Shown here piece by piece: positions 63,449 to 64,000 of a stretch of DNA of 64,000 nt; the first letter of the stretch is position 1; every line of letters begins with the position of its first letter. The stretch lies in assembly GCF_013344685.1 (NCBI RefSeq), contig NZ_CP050137.1:2535001-2599000 (forward strand). Reading direction: 5' to 3'. The notes beneath the pieces were generated by a model. It did no database searches. It was not told the origin of the DNA and was given only the letters and a program-made list of their open reading frames with translations. A program made the position numbers and the translations under genes. Source of the DNA: Sphingomonas sp. CL5.1. Its GTDB lineage: Bacteria; Pseudomonadota; Alphaproteobacteria; Sphingomonadales; Sphingomonadaceae.

Positions 63449-64000
63449 CCATGAGCTTCAGTGATTTCATCGTCTATGTCGACGAGAGCGGCGACCATGG
63501 GCTTCGGAACATCAATCGCGAGTATCCTGTCTTCGTGCTCGCGTTCTGTATCTGCGCGAAGGATGCCTATCAGCAGACGGTCGTGCCAGCGGTCCAGCAG
63601 CTCAAGCTTGATTTCTGGGGCCACGACGCCGTGGTGCTTCATAGTCACGAGATAAGGAAATCCCGGGGCGACTTTGCGATCCTCTTCGATGCCGATGTAA
63701 GGGCGCGTTTCATCGAACGGCTCAACGGGGTGATGGAAACGGCCGATTTCACATTGATAGCGGCGGTGATCGACAAGCAGCGGCTTGTAGATCGATATGC
63801 CATGCCCAACGACCCCTATGAAATTGCGCTCGGCTTCTGCATGGAGCGGTTGCAGATGTTCCTCGCCGAACGAGGTCAGGTCGACCGAACGACACATCTG
63901 CTGATCGAGTGTCGCGGCAGGGCAGAAGATGACAAGCTCGAGCTAGAGTTCCGGCGCATACGCGATGGCGATAACCGGGTCGGCAGAATGGAGAATCTCT
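63449..64000 (+). CDS. DUF3800 domain protein, 5' part
   Basis: The frame is open from ATG 63449 (or 63437) to the end of the window, so the C-terminus is missing. It starts MSFSDFIVYVDESGDHGL; Y-V-D-E-S-G-D near the start, LHSHEIRK in the middle and ECRGRAEDD later are the acidic motifs of DUF3800, an RNase H-like fold often found in mobile elements and defence loci. Function unknown. Confidence 0.85.

Noticed and set aside
1..64000. CRISPR arrays, tRNA or rRNA genes, IS elements with terminal repeats
   Set aside because: I looked for regular spaced repeats, tRNA-like cloverleaf segments, and transposase motifs, and found none I could support.

Overview
The window looks like a chromosome segment, or a large replicon with an integrated element, from an alphaproteobacterium of the sphingomonad group (Sphingomonas, Sphingobium, Novosphingobium, Sphingopyxis). 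This rests on high GC, several TonB-dependent receptors paired with MFS transporters, stacked CoA-dependent catabolic genes, a LuxI/LuxR pair next to a phytanoyl-CoA dioxygenase-like gene, and a lasso-peptide locus of the isopeptidase type. I assigned families by reading motifs; no database search was possible.

Layout. (1) 1-15.1 kb, plus strand: two blocks of beta-oxidation-type genes. The first holds the end of an SDR, a pair of acyl-CoA dehydrogenases, a MaoC/FAS1-like hydratase, a FadB-like fusion, an enoyl-CoA hydratase, an acyl-CoA ligase and a frameshifted hydrolase. The second holds MarR, an APH-type kinase, an ACAD, an SDR and a ligase, and resembles human ACAD10/11 split into separate genes. 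(2) 15.2-36.7 kb: a regulator-rich uptake and catabolism region with a tannase/feruloyl-esterase-like secreted enzyme, hydrolase, two TonB receptors (one frameshifted), two MFS carriers, two aldo/keto reductases, an epimerase-like SDR, a D-2-hydroxyacid dehydrogenase, CaiB-type CoA transferase, crotonase and ligase, with GntR, MarR and LysR regulators. (3) 37-41.5 kb: a quorum-sensing island with a membrane-anchored HTH protein, two small proteins, LuxR, LuxI, a PhyH-like dioxygenase and a GntR regulator. luxI, the dioxygenase and gntR overlap by 4 nt each.

(4) 42-51.2 kb: the most interesting part, a complete lasso-peptide system. On the plus strand lie an ECF sigma factor, a FecR-like anti-sigma, a transducer-type TonB receptor and a prolyl-oligopeptidase-like lasso isopeptidase. 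Convergent to them on the minus strand lie the precursor A (45 aa, too short to be noticed easily), a fused B protein (PqqD-like recognition element plus transglutaminase-like protease) and the asparagine-synthetase-like cyclase C. B cleaves the leader, C closes the ring, and the mature peptide is probably released, taken up again through the TonB receptor and linearised by the isopeptidase. The sigma/anti-sigma pair senses the loaded receptor. There is no ABC exporter, as is usual for this class.

(5) 51.3-60.8 kb, minus strand: a Trb-type type IV secretion operon (trbB-C-D-E-J-K-L-F-G-I and a DUF2274 gene) that reads straight toward the lasso A-B-C genes. No coupling protein or relaxase gene is visible inside the window. 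(6) 61.3-64 kb: an AraC regulator, an HNH protein with a DUF5710-like N-terminus, and the start of a DUF3800 protein that runs off the window.

Two genes (about 8833 and about 31061) carry single-base frameshifts. They may be real decay or assembly errors. Several strong inverted repeats sit in promoter or leader positions. The most notable are a hairpin that swallows the luxI Shine-Dalgarno, a hairpin between lasso A and B, and a 17-bp AT-rich palindrome upstream of the lasso precursor.
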